A stretch of 64,000 nucleotides of DNA from Staphylococcus sp. KG4-3 (GCF_033597815.2 NZ_CP166245.1:620001-684000), one strand, 5' to 3'; counted from the first letter of the stretch, positions 1-9,285 are shown. The notes: generated by a model from the sequence alone, not told the origin. Numbers and translations: made by a program.

Positions 1-856
1 CTGCACCCATAATAGCTTGGTTAATTCTAAAGCCATCACGTTTCGTTGTTATTGTATGGTTATAGTCAGCAACATCGCTTGACCCCGTTTTCAAACCGTC
101 AGTACCTTCTAAACTCATATCTGCACCTTCAAGCGAATGGTTGAAGGTGTAATATGTCACACCGTGTTGTGTAGGTGCTAGTTGCTTAGTGAAATCTAAT
201 ATTTTCGGTGTGTCTTGAACGGCACGTTGCGAAAGTATACCGAAGTCTTTGGCAGTAGATGTATTATCATTTTCATTTTTATATTTTTTAGGTACAAAGT
301 CACGAAGTTGGTGATTTTCTGCACCTGTTGGATTTACAAAATGCGTATTTTCCATTCCTAATGCTTTTGCTTTTTTATTCATTTTATCAGTGAAGTCAGA
401 AAGATTGCCTGAAACTTCTTTTCCTAAAATGAGTGCAGCTGCATTACTTGAGTTTGATACCGTAATTTGAAGTAATTCCTTAATTGTATACGTTTCGCCA
501 GGGTATAACTTGGTATTGCTTAATTCTGGTAAGGTGGACATACGATAGTGTGTATCTGTAATTTTTACTTTATCGTTTAAAGATAACTCGCCTTTATTGA
601 CTGCGTTAAGCGTAAGATACATGGTCATAAGCTTAGTCATTGAAGCAGGGTACCACTTTTTATTCATGTTGTATTGATAAAGTAGCTGACCCGTTTGTGC
701 AACATTTACTGCACCCTCAGGTTGATAGGCTTCAGATACATTATAACCATATTGATTTGCTGCTTGTGTGGGTGTAACAGTTTCAGCTTCAGCAAAGGGT
801 GTTATAATTGTACCGACGAAGAGTACAGTTATAAATGTCAAAATTAACTTTCTCAT
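1..856 (-). CDS. pbp4: Penicillin-binding protein 4 (D-alanyl-D-alanine carboxypeptidase/transpeptidase), C-terminal part cut off by window edge
   Basis: Low-molecular-weight PBP that increases secondary cross-linking of peptidoglycan at the outer membrane face. The translated start shows a signal peptide (about residues 1-24, ending AEA). All three serine-acyltransferase motifs are visible: SMTK with the nucleophile near residue 72, SSN further on, and KTGSS shortly before the window boundary. The ATG lies at 856, after a GGGA-type ribosome site. The missing part would hold the end of the domain and the membrane anchor. The gene is divergent from abcA across 236 bases, the arrangement known in S. 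aureus, where the two genes share a regulatory region. Family assignment is very secure. Confidence 0.95.
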   Translation of the reverse strand, partial: MRKLILTFITVLFVGTIITPFAEAETVTPTQAANQYGYNVSEAYQPEGAVNVAQTGQLLYQYNMNKKWYPASMTKLMTMYLTLNAVNKGELSLNDKVKITDTHYRMSTLPELSNTKLYPGETYTIKELLQITVSNSSNAAALILGKEVSGNLSDFTDKMNKKAKALGMENTHFVNPTGAENHQLRDFVPKKYKNENDNTSTAKDFGILSQRAVQDTPKILDFTKQLAPTQHGVTYYTFNHSLEGADMSLEGTDGLKTGSSDVADYNHTITTKRDGFRINQAIMGA

Positions 857-1092
857 AATTACATTCCCTCTTAATATTTTGAGTTTTATTGCAATAGAAA
901 TATTTTAGCATATTGTAAAGTTTAAATAAAATACATTCATGAAATTGTTGTAATTATTGCATTGTTAAAAATGATTGTAAAAAATAAAATTGTGTTTGCT
1001 TGGAATTTAACTCATTAACTATTATAATGTTATTCTGCTCAGATTGATTTTTAGCATTAGCTTAAAAATATAAAAATAGAAGAGGTAAAAAT
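857..1092. promoter_or_regulatory. Divergent pbp4/abcA control region with abcA promoter
   Basis: On the plus strand TTGGAA at 1000-1005 and TATAAT at 1023-1028 are separated by 17 bases and lie 65 bases before the abcA ATG, so this is a credible sigma-A promoter. No equally good promoter is obvious for pbp4 on the minus strand. In S. aureus the intergene is bound by global regulators such as MgrA; binding here is inference. Confidence 0.6.
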
Positions 1093-2811
1093 ATGAAGCA
1101 AGAAAATCCATTATTCTATTTATTTAAAAAACTGTCATGGCCAGTTGGCCTTATCATTATTGCTGTATTTATTTCTTCATTGGGTAGTATTACTGGGCTT
1201 CTAGTCCCACTATTTACTGGGAAACTGGTAGATAAATTTTCCTTTGATAATATGAACTGGATGTTTGTTGCAGGCTTTATTTCAATTTTTATTGTTAATG
1301 CATTACTTAGCGGTGTTGGTTTATATCTATTAAGTAAAATTGGGGAAAAGGTTATATACGCAATTAGATCTGTTTTATGGCATCATATTATCCATTTAAA
1401 AATGCCATTTTTTGATCAAAATGAAAGTGGCCAATTGATGAGCCGACTGACGGATGATACGAAAGTCATCAATGAATTTATTTCTCAAAAACTTCCTAAT
1501 TTATTACCGTCTGTATTAACAATTTTAGGTTCGTTGGTTATGTTATTCATTATGGATTGGAAAATGACATTAGTCACATTCATCACTATTCCAATTTTTG
1601 TGTTAATCATGTTTCCATTAGGTAAAATTATGGAAAAGATTTCTAAAAAAACACAAGCTGAAATTGCTAATTTTAGTGGCTTGTTAGGTCGAGTTTTGAC
1701 AGAAATGCGTTTAGTGAAAGTTTCACATACAGAAGACTTAGAACTGAATAATGCACATAAAAACTTAAAAGAGATTTACTTTTTAGGATTAAAACAAGCT
1801 AAAATCACCGCAGTAATACAGCCTATTTCAGGCGTGATTATGTTACTTACAATCGCAATTATATTAGGGTTTGGTGCGATTAGAATTTCCACTGGTGCAA
1901 TCTCAGCAGGTACATTGATTGCTATGATTTTCTATGTGATCCAATTATCAACGCCACTGATTAATCTTTCAACGCTTGTTACAGATTATAAAAAAGCTGT
2001 AGGCGCAAGTGGCCGTATTTATGAAATTATGGAAGAGCCTACGGAAGCATTTCATATAGAACAAGAAGATGAGATTACTGATGGTAGTTTGGTATTTGAA
2101 CATGTTGACTTTAAATATGGAGTTAAGCCAATTCTGAGTGATGTTAATTTTGAAATACCACAGAGTAAAGTTACTGCATTTGTAGGCCCTTCAGGGTCAG
2201 GAAAGAGTACTATTTTTAATATTATTGAGCGGATGTATGATATTGATCAAGGTGATATTAAATATTGTGATAAGTCCATTTATGACATTGGGTTAGGTGA
2301 ATGGCGTGATAAAATAGGTTACGTAATGCAATCAAACTCAATGATGAATGGTACTATTAGAGATAACATATTGTATGGTATTAATCGTGAAGTAAGTGAT
2401 GAGGAACTTATACATTTTGCGAAATTAGCGAACTGTCATGAGTTTATAGAACAATTTGAAGATGGCTACGATACGATGGTTGGCGAACGAGGATTGAAAT
2501 TATCTGGTGGTCAACGTCAACGTATTGATATAGCTCGTAGTTTTGTCAAAAATCCAGATATTTTATTATTAGACGAAGCTACAGCTAATTTGGATAGTGA
2601 AAGCGAAAGAAAGATTCAAGATGCGCTAGAAGAATTAATGGAAAACCGCACAACTGTAGTTATCGCGCATAGATTATCTACTATTAAAAAAGCAGAGCAA
2701 ATTATTTTCGTAGATGCTGGTAAAGTAACTGGTAAAGGTACACATCAAGAATTGATTATGAAACATGAGAAATATCAACAATTTGTAAACACACAGAATT
2801 TGACGAAATAA
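1093..2811 (+). CDS. abcA: ABC exporter AbcA (half-transporter, fused membrane and ATPase domains)
   Basis: Homodimeric ABC exporter of 572 residues. About six membrane helices fill residues 15-300, followed by an ATPase domain. Visible motifs are Walker A GPSGSGKST (near 365), signature LSGGQRQR, Walker B ILLLDEA, the D-loop and switch His (VIAHRLS). S. aureus AbcA exports hydrophobic compounds and phenol-soluble modulins and affects beta-lactam and dye tolerance. The sequence clearly differs from the S. aureus protein at many positions while keeping the same length and layout. The ATG has an AGAGG site 5 bases upstream. Its position divergent from pbp4 supports the name. Confidence 0.92.
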   Translation: MKQENPLFYLFKKLSWPVGLIIIAVFISSLGSITGLLVPLFTGKLVDKFSFDNMNWMFVAGFISIFIVNALLSGVGLYLLSKIGEKVIYAIRSVLWHHIIHLKMPFFDQNESGQLMSRLTDDTKVINEFISQKLPNLLPSVLTILGSLVMLFIMDWKMTLVTFITIPIFVLIMFPLGKIMEKISKKTQAEIANFSGLLGRVLTEMRLVKVSHTEDLELNNAHKNLKEIYFLGLKQAKITAVIQPISGVIMLLTIAIILGFGAIRISTGAISAGTLIAMIFYVIQLSTPLINLSTLVTDYKKAVGASGRIYEIMEEPTEAFHIEQEDEITDGSLVFEHVDFKYGVKPILSDVNFEIPQSKVTAFVGPSGSGKSTIFNIIERMYDIDQGDIKYCDKSIYDIGLGEWRDKIGYVMQSNSMMNGTIRDNILYGINREVSDEELIHFAKLANCHEFIEQFEDGYDTMVGERGLKLSGGQRQRIDIARSFVKNPDILLLDEATANLDSESERKIQDALEELMENRTTVVIAHRLSTIKKAEQIIFVDAGKVTGKGTHQELIMKHEKYQQFVNTQNLTK

Positions 2812-3200
2812 GAAAAAGAGTAAAAAGTAAATTATAGTTGTGTTTATGTAGGCGTTTTCATGCCGAAAGACGAATGTTTGATTTTAGATTATGTACAAAA
2901 AGTGATGTTTGTCGAACTATAAAATTGTTATTTTATATAAAGTACATGCATGCTATAATTATTGTGAATTATTAATAAACAGTGTTTTGAGAAAGTATAA
3001 ATTGATTACAAAAATGAATTAACAAATCTAGGGATTAGGAATAATTAAGGTAAATGCAGGATTTAATGCTGTCTATGAACGTTTGATTGTTTATGTCAGT
3101 AATATGCATTTACCTTTATTCTTCTGAATACATAGCTACATAAATTACTTTCAAAAATTCATTGTTATCAATGATTTTAATAAGAAATGGTGGGTGTATT
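2812..3200. other. Intergenic region with a long-looped 12-bp inverted repeat
   Basis: This 389-base gap holds no credible gene. A perfect 12-base inverted repeat (3047-3058 with 3105-3116, arms AAGGTAAATGCA/TGCATTTACCTT) encloses a 46-base loop. No U-run follows the right arm, so it is not a simple terminator. No purine riboswitch core is recognisable. abcA has no obvious strong terminator here. Confidence 0.6.
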
Positions 3201-4430
3201 ATGTTTTTAGTGATTAACATAATTGGATTGTTTGTGTTTTTAGGGATTGCAGTATTATTCTCTCGAAGCAAAAAGGATATTCAATGGAAATCAATAGCAA
3301 TATTAGTTGTATTAAACTTATTTTTAGCTTGGTTCTTTATGTACTTCCCGTGGGGGAAAACTGCAGTACAAACATTAGCTAATGGTATTTCTTGGGTGAT
3401 TGATTCAGCACATGCAGGCACAGGGTTTGCTTTTTCTAGCTGGGTAAAACCAGGCGCAATGGATATGGCAGTTAGTGCATTATTCCCAATATTATTAGTT
3501 GTTCCGTTATTTGACATTTTAATGTATTTTAATATTTTACCTAAAGTAATTGGTGGTATTGGTTGGGTTTTAGCAAAAATCACACGTCAACCAAAGTTCG
3601 AATCATTCTTTGGTATTGAAATGATGTTTTTAGGTAATACAGAAGCATTAGCAGTTTCGAATGAACAATTAAAACGTATGAAAGAAACTCGTGTGTTAAC
3701 GGTGGCGATGATGTCTATGAGCTCTGTATCTGGGGCTATAGTAGGGGCATATGTCTCTATGGTTCCTGGTGATTTAGTATTGACAGCTATTCCATTAAAT
3801 ATAATCAATGCGATTATTATTTCATCTATATTGAATCCGGTTACGGTAGAAGAAAAAGAAGATATTATTTACACTATTCAAAGTAATGAATTAGAACGTC
3901 AACCGTTCTTCTCATTCTTAGGTGACTCAGTATTAAATGCAGGTAAATTAATCTTAATTATTATAGCATTTGTTATTAGTTTCGTTGCTTTATCAGATTT
4001 AATTGATCGATTAATTAATTTACTTACCAGCATCATTGGTGGTTGGGCAGGTATTAAAGGTAGTTTTGGTTTAGATCAAATACTTGGTGTGTTTATGTAT
4101 CCATTTGCGTTATTGCTTGGTTTACCATGGGATGAAGCTTGGATTGTTGCACAACAAATGGCCAAAAAAATTGTCACTAATGAATTTGTTGTCATGGGAC
4201 AAATTAAAGATGTTGTTGAATCTTATTCGCCACATAGACGTGCAGTCATTACAACATTCTTAATTTCATTCGCGAACTTCTCGACAATTGGTATGATTGT
4301 AGGTACTTTAAAAGGAATCGTAGACAAGAAAACATCAGATTTCGTATCACAATATGTACCGATGTTATTACTTGCAGGTATTTTAGTATCGTTGATGACT
4401 GCAGGATTTGTTGGATTATTTGCTTGGTAA
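3201..4430 (+). CDS. nupC: Concentrative nucleoside transporter, NupC family
   Basis: Membrane protein of 409 residues and about ten helices belonging to the CNT family, which takes up nucleosides with H+ or Na+. The family core is visible: a GNTEALAVSN segment matching the GQSEN/GQTEA substrate loop, then MSSVSGAIVGAY, and later SFANFSTIGMIVG matching the second conserved hairpin. I chose ATG 3201 because GGTGGG lies just upstream; an in-frame start at 3162 lacks a ribosome site. The gene is monocistronic, with a strong terminator at 4491-4539. Exact nucleoside specificity cannot be read from the sequence. Confidence 0.82.
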   Translation: MFLVINIIGLFVFLGIAVLFSRSKKDIQWKSIAILVVLNLFLAWFFMYFPWGKTAVQTLANGISWVIDSAHAGTGFAFSSWVKPGAMDMAVSALFPILLVVPLFDILMYFNILPKVIGGIGWVLAKITRQPKFESFFGIEMMFLGNTEALAVSNEQLKRMKETRVLTVAMMSMSSVSGAIVGAYVSMVPGDLVLTAIPLNIINAIIISSILNPVTVEEKEDIIYTIQSNELERQPFFSFLGDSVLNAGKLILIIIAFVISFVALSDLIDRLINLLTSIIGGWAGIKGSFGLDQILGVFMYPFALLLGLPWDEAWIVAQQMAKKIVTNEFVVMGQIKDVVESYSPHRRAVITTFLISFANFSTIGMIVGTLKGIVDKKTSDFVSQYVPMLLLAGILVSLMTAGFVGLFAW

Positions 4431-4490
4431 ATTATAAATAAACATTAAACTTAAGTTGTATGCTTATTTTTTATTGGAACATGTTAAATT

Positions 4491-4539
4491 ACTAGACGTT
4501 TAAAAGTGTTTGTCACGCTTTTGAATGTCTAGTTTTTTT
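4491..4539 (+). terminator. Rho-independent terminator of nupC-like gene
   Basis: A 16-base stem (4491-4506 with 4518-4533, with a few mismatches or wobbles) is followed by a run of T residues. Confidence 0.85.
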
Positions 4540-4620
4540 GTTCCTTATTAGACGCAACATTATAGTTTGTTATAAATTAAATTCCTAGCCATCAAACATT
4601 ATGGTTATAAAATAAAAAGC

Positions 4621-4811
4621 AAAAAAATAAAGCCAAGTAATTGAAGTGAGGAGACACATTCATCATTACTTGGCTTTTACGGGAAATGAATTAACTGTAT
4701 ATAAATAGTAAGGACTAGGTACTAAGTATATACTCGAGCAAAAATTGTTTTGTTTGTTACTATAAACAACACAAAGGAGATGGCTTCTTATTGGCTACCA
4801 ATAAGAAGATA
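4621..4811 (-). ncRNA. rsaD: Small regulatory RNA, RsaD-like
   Basis: A complete minus-strand transcription unit without a coding frame. It has a -35 TTTACT (4841-4846), a 17-base spacer and a perfect -10 TATAAT (4818-4823). The predicted start is near 4811. The RNA begins with an 11-bp hairpin (about 4786-4810) and then has a pyrimidine-rich CAUCUCCUUUGUG stretch able to pair with ribosome sites. It ends in a perfect 13-bp terminator stem (4629-4641 with 4665-4677) followed by U residues toward 4621. A CodY-box-like sequence abuts the promoter. CodY-controlled RsaD of S. aureus is about this size and, as I recall, lies in this neighbourhood. The name rests on position, size and control, not on alignment. 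Confidence 0.62.
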
Positions 4812-4849
4812 AATTTTATTATATCAAAGAGAAATTAATAAGTAAACAG

Positions 4850-4864
4850 AAATTTCAGAATTTT
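4850..4864 (-). promoter_or_regulatory. CodY-box-like site at the small RNA promoter
   Basis: On the minus strand the 15-mer matches the CodY consensus AATTTTCWGAAAATT at 12 of 15 positions. It sits immediately upstream of the -35 element at 4841-4846, a position suited to repression. Binding is inference. Confidence 0.5.
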
Positions 4865-5013
4865 TAAAATTAACTAATTTTAATTAAATATATAGGAATT
4901 ACAATACAAAATAAATTTATTATATAAAGGGTTTTCTGTATATTCGTGTTGTAGTATTTCCGATAATTTGCTAACATTCAATTGATTAGTGCAAATTCAA
5001 GGGGGTCGTGTGG

Positions 5014-5850
5014 GTGAACAAAACAGTGCGAGATTTAATATTAGTTGTTTTTGGATCGTTCATTTTTTCAGCTGGGGTGAATACGTTTATTATATCTGCT
5101 GATTTAGGTGAGGGAGGAGTGACTGGTATAGCGATCGTACTTTACTATGCTTTTCACATTTCTCCAGGTATTACAAACTTCGTATTTAATGCCATTTTAA
5201 TTGGGATAGGTTATAAATTTTTAAGTAAACGAAGTATGTATTTAACTATTATCGCAACGATTTTAATTTCTATCTTTTTAGAATTAACTGTAAGTTGGGA
5301 AATTGAAACAGGCAATATATTGGTTAATGCAGTATTTGGTGGTCTTTGTGTGGGGCTAGGTATAGGTGTGATTGTGCTTGCAGGTGGTACTACAGCAGGG
5401 ACTACAATTTTAGCTCGAATCGCTAATAAATACTTAGACGTTAGTACACCTTATGCGTTACTATTCTTCGATTTAATTGTTGTAGCTATATCACTGACTG
5501 TTATTCCAATTTCTAGTGCACTGGTTACTGTGATTTCATTGTATATCGGTACGAAAGTAATGGATTACGTCATTGAAGGTTTAAATACGAAGAAAGCAAT
5601 GACAATTATTTCAAGCAAGCCTGATGAAATTGCTAAAGTAATTGATGAACAAGTAGGACGTGGGCTTACCATTTTAAATGGCCGTGGCTATTTTTCAAAA
5701 GAAGATAAAGATATTTTGTATGTTGTTATTACTAAAACACAAGTAACAAGAGCCAAGCGTTTAATAAGAAAAATCGATGATAACGCATTTTTAGTTATTC
5801 ATGATGTACGAGATGTATACGGAAATGGTTTCTTAATCGATGAACATTAA
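5014..5850 (+). CDS. YitT/DUF161-DUF2179 family membrane protein
   Basis: Protein of 278 residues with five to six membrane helices in the first two thirds (the repeated glycine-rich YitT_membrane region) and a soluble C-terminal DUF2179 domain (about residues 195-275, containing TILNGRGYFSKEDKDILYVVI). Members are common in Firmicutes; their transported substrate is unknown. GTG 5014 is chosen because AAGGGGG lies 8 bases upstream; the in-frame GTG at 5008 is too close to that site. The gene is monocistronic, with a terminator at 5883-5925. No specific function can be assigned. Confidence 0.82.
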   Translation: MNKTVRDLILVVFGSFIFSAGVNTFIISADLGEGGVTGIAIVLYYAFHISPGITNFVFNAILIGIGYKFLSKRSMYLTIIATILISIFLELTVSWEIETGNILVNAVFGGLCVGLGIGVIVLAGGTTAGTTILARIANKYLDVSTPYALLFFDLIVVAISLTVIPISSALVTVISLYIGTKVMDYVIEGLNTKKAMTIISSKPDEIAKVIDEQVGRGLTILNGRGYFSKEDKDILYVVITKTQVTRAKRLIRKIDDNAFLVIHDVRDVYGNGFLIDEH

Positions 5851-5882
5851 GATAACACAATGTAAAGTTGAATAATAAAGTT

Positions 5883-5925
5883 GCCTAATTTATTTGGAAT
5901 ATTTCCATAGTGAATTAGGCTTTTT
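5883..5925 (+). terminator. Terminator of yitT-like gene
   Basis: GCCTAATT (5883-5890) pairs with AATTAGGC (5913-5920), followed by five T residues. Confidence 0.8.
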
Positions 5926-6039
5926 ATGATAGAAAAAAGTTAAACAAATCATATAGCGAATTAAGATTTAAAAATGTTATTTTATGAACATAAAGCCTAT
6001 AAAGATAACGAAATATGAAGGTCTGTTGAAAATAATTAA

Positions 6040-6091
6040 TAGTCAATAGGTGTAAAAAATGATATAATACCATCTATGATAATGATTATCA
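6040..6091 (+). promoter_or_regulatory. fhuCBG promoter with Fur box
   Basis: TATAAT lies at 6063-6068 with a weaker -35 TAGTCA 17 bases upstream (6040-6045). Overlapping the start region is a perfect 7-1-7 Fur palindrome, TGATAATGATTATCA, at 6077-6091. This is direct evidence for iron-dependent repression of the downstream siderophore operon. Confidence 0.88.
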
Positions 6092-6188
6092 TTTACTTGA
6101 GATAATTAGAAAATTTAACATGACTTAATATAAATTAATTGGGAAAATATACGATGTTATGCTTATTAATATAGGAAGAAGGGGAATT

Positions 6189-6992
6189 ATGAATCGCTTA
6201 AAAGGAGAACAGGTCACTATAGGTTATGGAGAAAATATTATTGTGGATAACTTAGATGTTCACATTCCTGATGGCAAGATTACCTCAATTATAGGACCAA
6301 ATGGTTGTGGTAAGTCGACGTTACTTAAAGCGTTATCACGACTACTGCCAATTAAAGGTGGAGAAATCCAATTAGATAACGAAAACATACACTCACAATC
6401 TACGAAAGAGATTGCTAAAAAAATTGCAATTTTACCTCAATCTCCAGAGGTTGCAGATGGCCTTACAGTTGGTGAATTAGTATCATATGGTCGTTTTCCA
6501 CATCAAAAAGGTTTTGGACGTCTATCTGCCGAAGATAAAAAAGAAATAGACTGGGCAATGCGTGTTACAGGTACTTACGATTTTAAATTACGACCAATAA
6601 ATGATTTGAGTGGAGGACAACGACAACGTGTATGGATTGCAATGGCGTTAGCTCAGCGTACAGATATTATATTCTTAGATGAGCCAACAACATATTTAGA
6701 CATTTCGCATCAGTTAGAGATATTAGAATTAATTACACAGCTCAATAAAGAACAAGGCTGTACTATTATTATGGTATTGCATGATATTAACCAAGCCGTT
6801 CGTTTTTCTGATCATTTAATCACTATGAAGAATGGTGATATTATCGCTAATGGTGATACTGAGGAAGTATTAACTAAAGACATATTAGAAAAAGTATTCA
6901 ACATTGATGTTGAAATTAGTACAGACCCAAGAACTGGCAAACCAATGTTAGTAACTTACGACTTGTGCAGAAAAAGCTATTCAGAAGTTTAG
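6189..6992 (+). CDS. fhuC: Ferric hydroxamate ABC transporter ATPase FhuC
   Basis: ATPase subunit (267 residues) that powers uptake of hydroxamate siderophores; in S. aureus FhuC also energises other siderophore permeases. Visible are Walker A GPNGCGKST, signature DLSGGQRQR, Walker B IIFLDEP and the switch His in VLHDINQA. ATG 6189 follows AAGGGGAATT; an upstream in-frame ATG (6159) lacks a ribosome site. It is first of a tight three-gene operon with fhuB 9 bases downstream and a perfect Fur box upstream. No substrate-binding lipoprotein gene is linked, as in S. aureus, where fhuD1/fhuD2 lie elsewhere. Confidence 0.93.
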   Translation: MNRLKGEQVTIGYGENIIVDNLDVHIPDGKITSIIGPNGCGKSTLLKALSRLLPIKGGEIQLDNENIHSQSTKEIAKKIAILPQSPEVADGLTVGELVSYGRFPHQKGFGRLSAEDKKEIDWAMRVTGTYDFKLRPINDLSGGQRQRVWIAMALAQRTDIIFLDEPTTYLDISHQLEILELITQLNKEQGCTIIMVLHDINQAVRFSDHLITMKNGDIIANGDTEEVLTKDILEKVFNIDVEISTDPRTGKPMLVTYDLCRKSYSEV

Positions 6993-7001
6993 GGGTAAAT
7001 T

Positions 7002-8003
7002 ATGACTACTAAGAAAAAAGGGAAGTTAAGTTTTACAGCAACTTTTATAATAGCTGTATTATTATTAATCGGCGCACTCATCATTTCTATATTGTTCGGA
7101 GATGCCAAAATTCACTTAAGCACAATTTTTGAAGCGGTGTTTAATTACGACTCTAAAAATCAACAGCATAATATTATTAGTGAGATTCGTATTCCAAGAG
7201 ATATTGGAGCTATATTAGTAGGTGTTGCGTTAGGTACTTCAGGCGCTGTTATCCAAGGTGTGACTAAAAATGGTTTAGCTGATCCAAGTCTTATAGGATT
7301 AAACTCTGGTGCATCATTTATGCTAGCGCTTACGTTTGCATTTTATCCTACTGCACCATTCCTTGTGATGATGTTCGCTGGTTTTATAGGTGCGTTGATG
7401 GGTGGCTTTATCGTTTTAATGATTGGAAGGTCAAGAAGCGACGGGTTCAATCCTATGAGAATTATTTTGGCAGGCGCTGCTGTTAGTGCATTGTTAACCG
7501 CGTTAAGCCAAGGTGTTGCGTTATTATTTAGACTAAATCAAAGTTTAACGTTTTGGAGTGCTGGTGGTGTATCTGGTACAACCTGGAACCAATTAGTTTG
7601 GGCAGCACCGTTTATCATCATTGCTCTTGTTATTATCATTTCAATGAGTAAGCAATTAACAATTTTAAATTTAGGTGAAACATTGGCTAAAGGTCTAGGG
7701 CAAAACGTTGCGTTTACGCGAGCTATTTCACTGATATTATCTATGGTTTTGGCTGGTATTGCAGTTGCAATGGTTGGTCAAATTGCCTTTGTCGGTCTGA
7801 TGGTGCCGCATATAGTGAGATACTTAGTGGGCACGGACTATGCTAGAGTGATACCTTTAACTGCTGTAGTCGGTGGTTTGCTATTACTAGTAGCAGATAC
7901 GATTGCACGTATGTTAGGAGAAGCCCCAGTAGGAGCCATCATTTCCTTTATTGGTGTACCTTACTTCTTGTATTTAGTTAAAAGAGGAGGTCGCTTCTCA
8001 TGA
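7002..8003 (+). CDS. fhuB: Ferric hydroxamate permease FhuB
   Basis: FecCD-family permease of 333 residues and about nine or ten membrane helices. Family hallmarks are the RIPRDIGAILVG segment near residue 65 and the cytoplasmic coupling loop with GLMVPHIVRYLVG near residue 265. It forms the membrane channel with FhuG. The start is 9 bases after fhuC and its stop overlaps the fhuG start by 4 bases, implying translational coupling. Confidence 0.92.
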   Translation: MTTKKKGKLSFTATFIIAVLLLIGALIISILFGDAKIHLSTIFEAVFNYDSKNQQHNIISEIRIPRDIGAILVGVALGTSGAVIQGVTKNGLADPSLIGLNSGASFMLALTFAFYPTAPFLVMMFAGFIGALMGGFIVLMIGRSRSDGFNPMRIILAGAAVSALLTALSQGVALLFRLNQSLTFWSAGGVSGTTWNQLVWAAPFIIIALVIIISMSKQLTILNLGETLAKGLGQNVAFTRAISLILSMVLAGIAVAMVGQIAFVGLMVPHIVRYLVGTDYARVIPLTAVVGGLLLLVADTIARMLGEAPVGAIISFIGVPYFLYLVKRGGRFS

Positions 8004-9016
8004 TAGATCCAAAGTTAAGATATAAACAATGGCTTACGATGCTTATACTCACTATTCTAGTCTTGTTAGCGTGCGCATGGAGTATTACTTCTGGAGAATA
8101 TAAAATGTCTGTAGAGGCATTTTTCAAAACGTTAATTGGCCAGGGCGAATATACAGACACATTGATATTGATGGAATTTAGATTGCCGCGTATGATTATT
8201 ACAATATTAGCTGGTGCTGCTTTAGCCATGAGTGGTGCAGTCATACAAAGTGTAACGAAAAACCCACTTGCAGAGCCTGGTATATTAGGTATTAATGCCG
8301 GAAGCGGCTTTGTAATTGCTTTATTTATAGTGGTAGGCCAGGTAGACGCGGGTAATTTTGTGTATGTTTTACCATTTATTAGTATGGTAGGCGGTGTTTT
8401 AACAGCACTTATTATTTTCTCGTTTAGTTATAATAAAGGAGAAGGTATTACTCCAGCGAGTATGGTACTTGTCGGCGTGGGAATGTCTACTGCACTTAGT
8501 GGTGGGTCGTTAACACTAATGTCCACATTTGACGAAGACCAATCAGAGTTTATAGCTTCTTGGCTTGCTGGTAATATTTGGGGTGATGAATGGGCGTTTG
8601 TTATAGCCTTTTTACCATGGGTTATCGTGTTAATACCATTCTTATTATTTAAAGCGAATGTGCTAAATTTATTGAACACACATCAGTATATTGCTCAAGG
8701 TGTCGGTGTGAAGATAGGGCGTGAACGGATTGTCTTATTATTAGTGGCAGTTGTGTTATCATCAGCAGCTGTTTCTGTAGCTGGTGCGATTGGATTTATT
8801 GGTTTGTTGGGGCCACATATTGCTAAGTCGATTGTTGGCCCAAGACATCAATTATTCTTACCGATTTCAATACTAATAGGCGCCTTTTTACTTGTACTAG
8901 CAGATACTATTGGTCAAGTTATACTACAACCTTCAGGTGTTCCAGCAGGTATTGTAGTTGCTATTATAGGTGCCCCTTATTTCTTATACTTAATGTATAA
9001 AACAAAATCAGTATAA
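8000..9016 (+). CDS. fhuG: Ferric hydroxamate permease FhuG
   Basis: Second FecCD-family permease subunit, 338 residues, with MEFRLPRMIITILAGAALAMSG near residue 57 and the coupling motif GLLGPHIAKSIVG near residue 273. It partners FhuB, and the ATGA overlap joins the two genes. It is the last gene of the Fur-controlled operon; a terminator follows at 9082-9115. Confidence 0.92.
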   Translation: MIDPKLRYKQWLTMLILTILVLLACAWSITSGEYKMSVEAFFKTLIGQGEYTDTLILMEFRLPRMIITILAGAALAMSGAVIQSVTKNPLAEPGILGINAGSGFVIALFIVVGQVDAGNFVYVLPFISMVGGVLTALIIFSFSYNKGEGITPASMVLVGVGMSTALSGGSLTLMSTFDEDQSEFIASWLAGNIWGDEWAFVIAFLPWVIVLIPFLLFKANVLNLLNTHQYIAQGVGVKIGRERIVLLLVAVVLSSAAVSVAGAIGFIGLLGPHIAKSIVGPRHQLFLPISILIGAFLLVLADTIGQVILQPSGVPAGIVVAIIGAPYFLYLMYKTKSV

Positions 9017-9081
9017 TTTATTTAAGTGTAAAATTTTCGCTTTACGTAGTGTTTATAAAATTGAAAAAAGCCGAGGCAAGG

Positions 9082-9115
9082 AAGCATGAGATACATTTAT
9101 ATCTCGTGCTTTTTT
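9082..9115 (+). terminator. Terminator of fhuCBG
   Basis: AAGCATGAGAT pairs with ATCTCGTGCTT around an eight-base loop and is followed by a T-run. Confidence 0.8.
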
Positions 9116-9217
9116 GCGCTTACTCATCTTTGCTAACAGTGCTTTGCTACTATAAATAACTTTTAGAAATTATGAGTAATGTTTTAATTTTTCCCATACA
9201 AATGAAATTAGCATTCA

Positions 9218-9235
9218 TATGTTAGCGTTTGCATT
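9218..9235 (+). promoter_or_regulatory. cre-like catabolite control site before dhaKLM
   Basis: The 18-mer centred on GCG matches the cre consensus WWTGWAARCGYTWWCWWW at 16 of 18 positions. It lies just upstream of a -10-like TATACT (9247-9252), overlapping where the -35 would be. CcpA repression of dihydroxyacetone use is the natural reading, but it is inferred. Confidence 0.5.
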
Positions 9236-9285
9236 TGTGTGTAGGGTATACTATAACTGAATAGTTTAAATAGGAGGTCGTTATT

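Noticed and set aside
2812..3200. Purine or other nucleoside riboswitch ahead of the NupC-type gene
   Set aside because: No three-way junction core or kissing-loop sequences of the purine aptamer can be found; only a 12-bp inverted repeat is present.
3281..3808. Antisense open frames inside the nucleoside transporter gene
   Set aside because: They lie fully within a well-supported gene, lack ribosome sites and show no domain; the same applies to other antisense frames in the window.
4780..4812. Ten-codon plus-strand frame with SYWL residues, reminiscent of an Fst/PepA1-like toxin end
   Set aside because: It has no hydrophobic membrane segment, the ribosome site touches the ATG, and the bases are explained by the 5' hairpin of the minus-strand small RNA.
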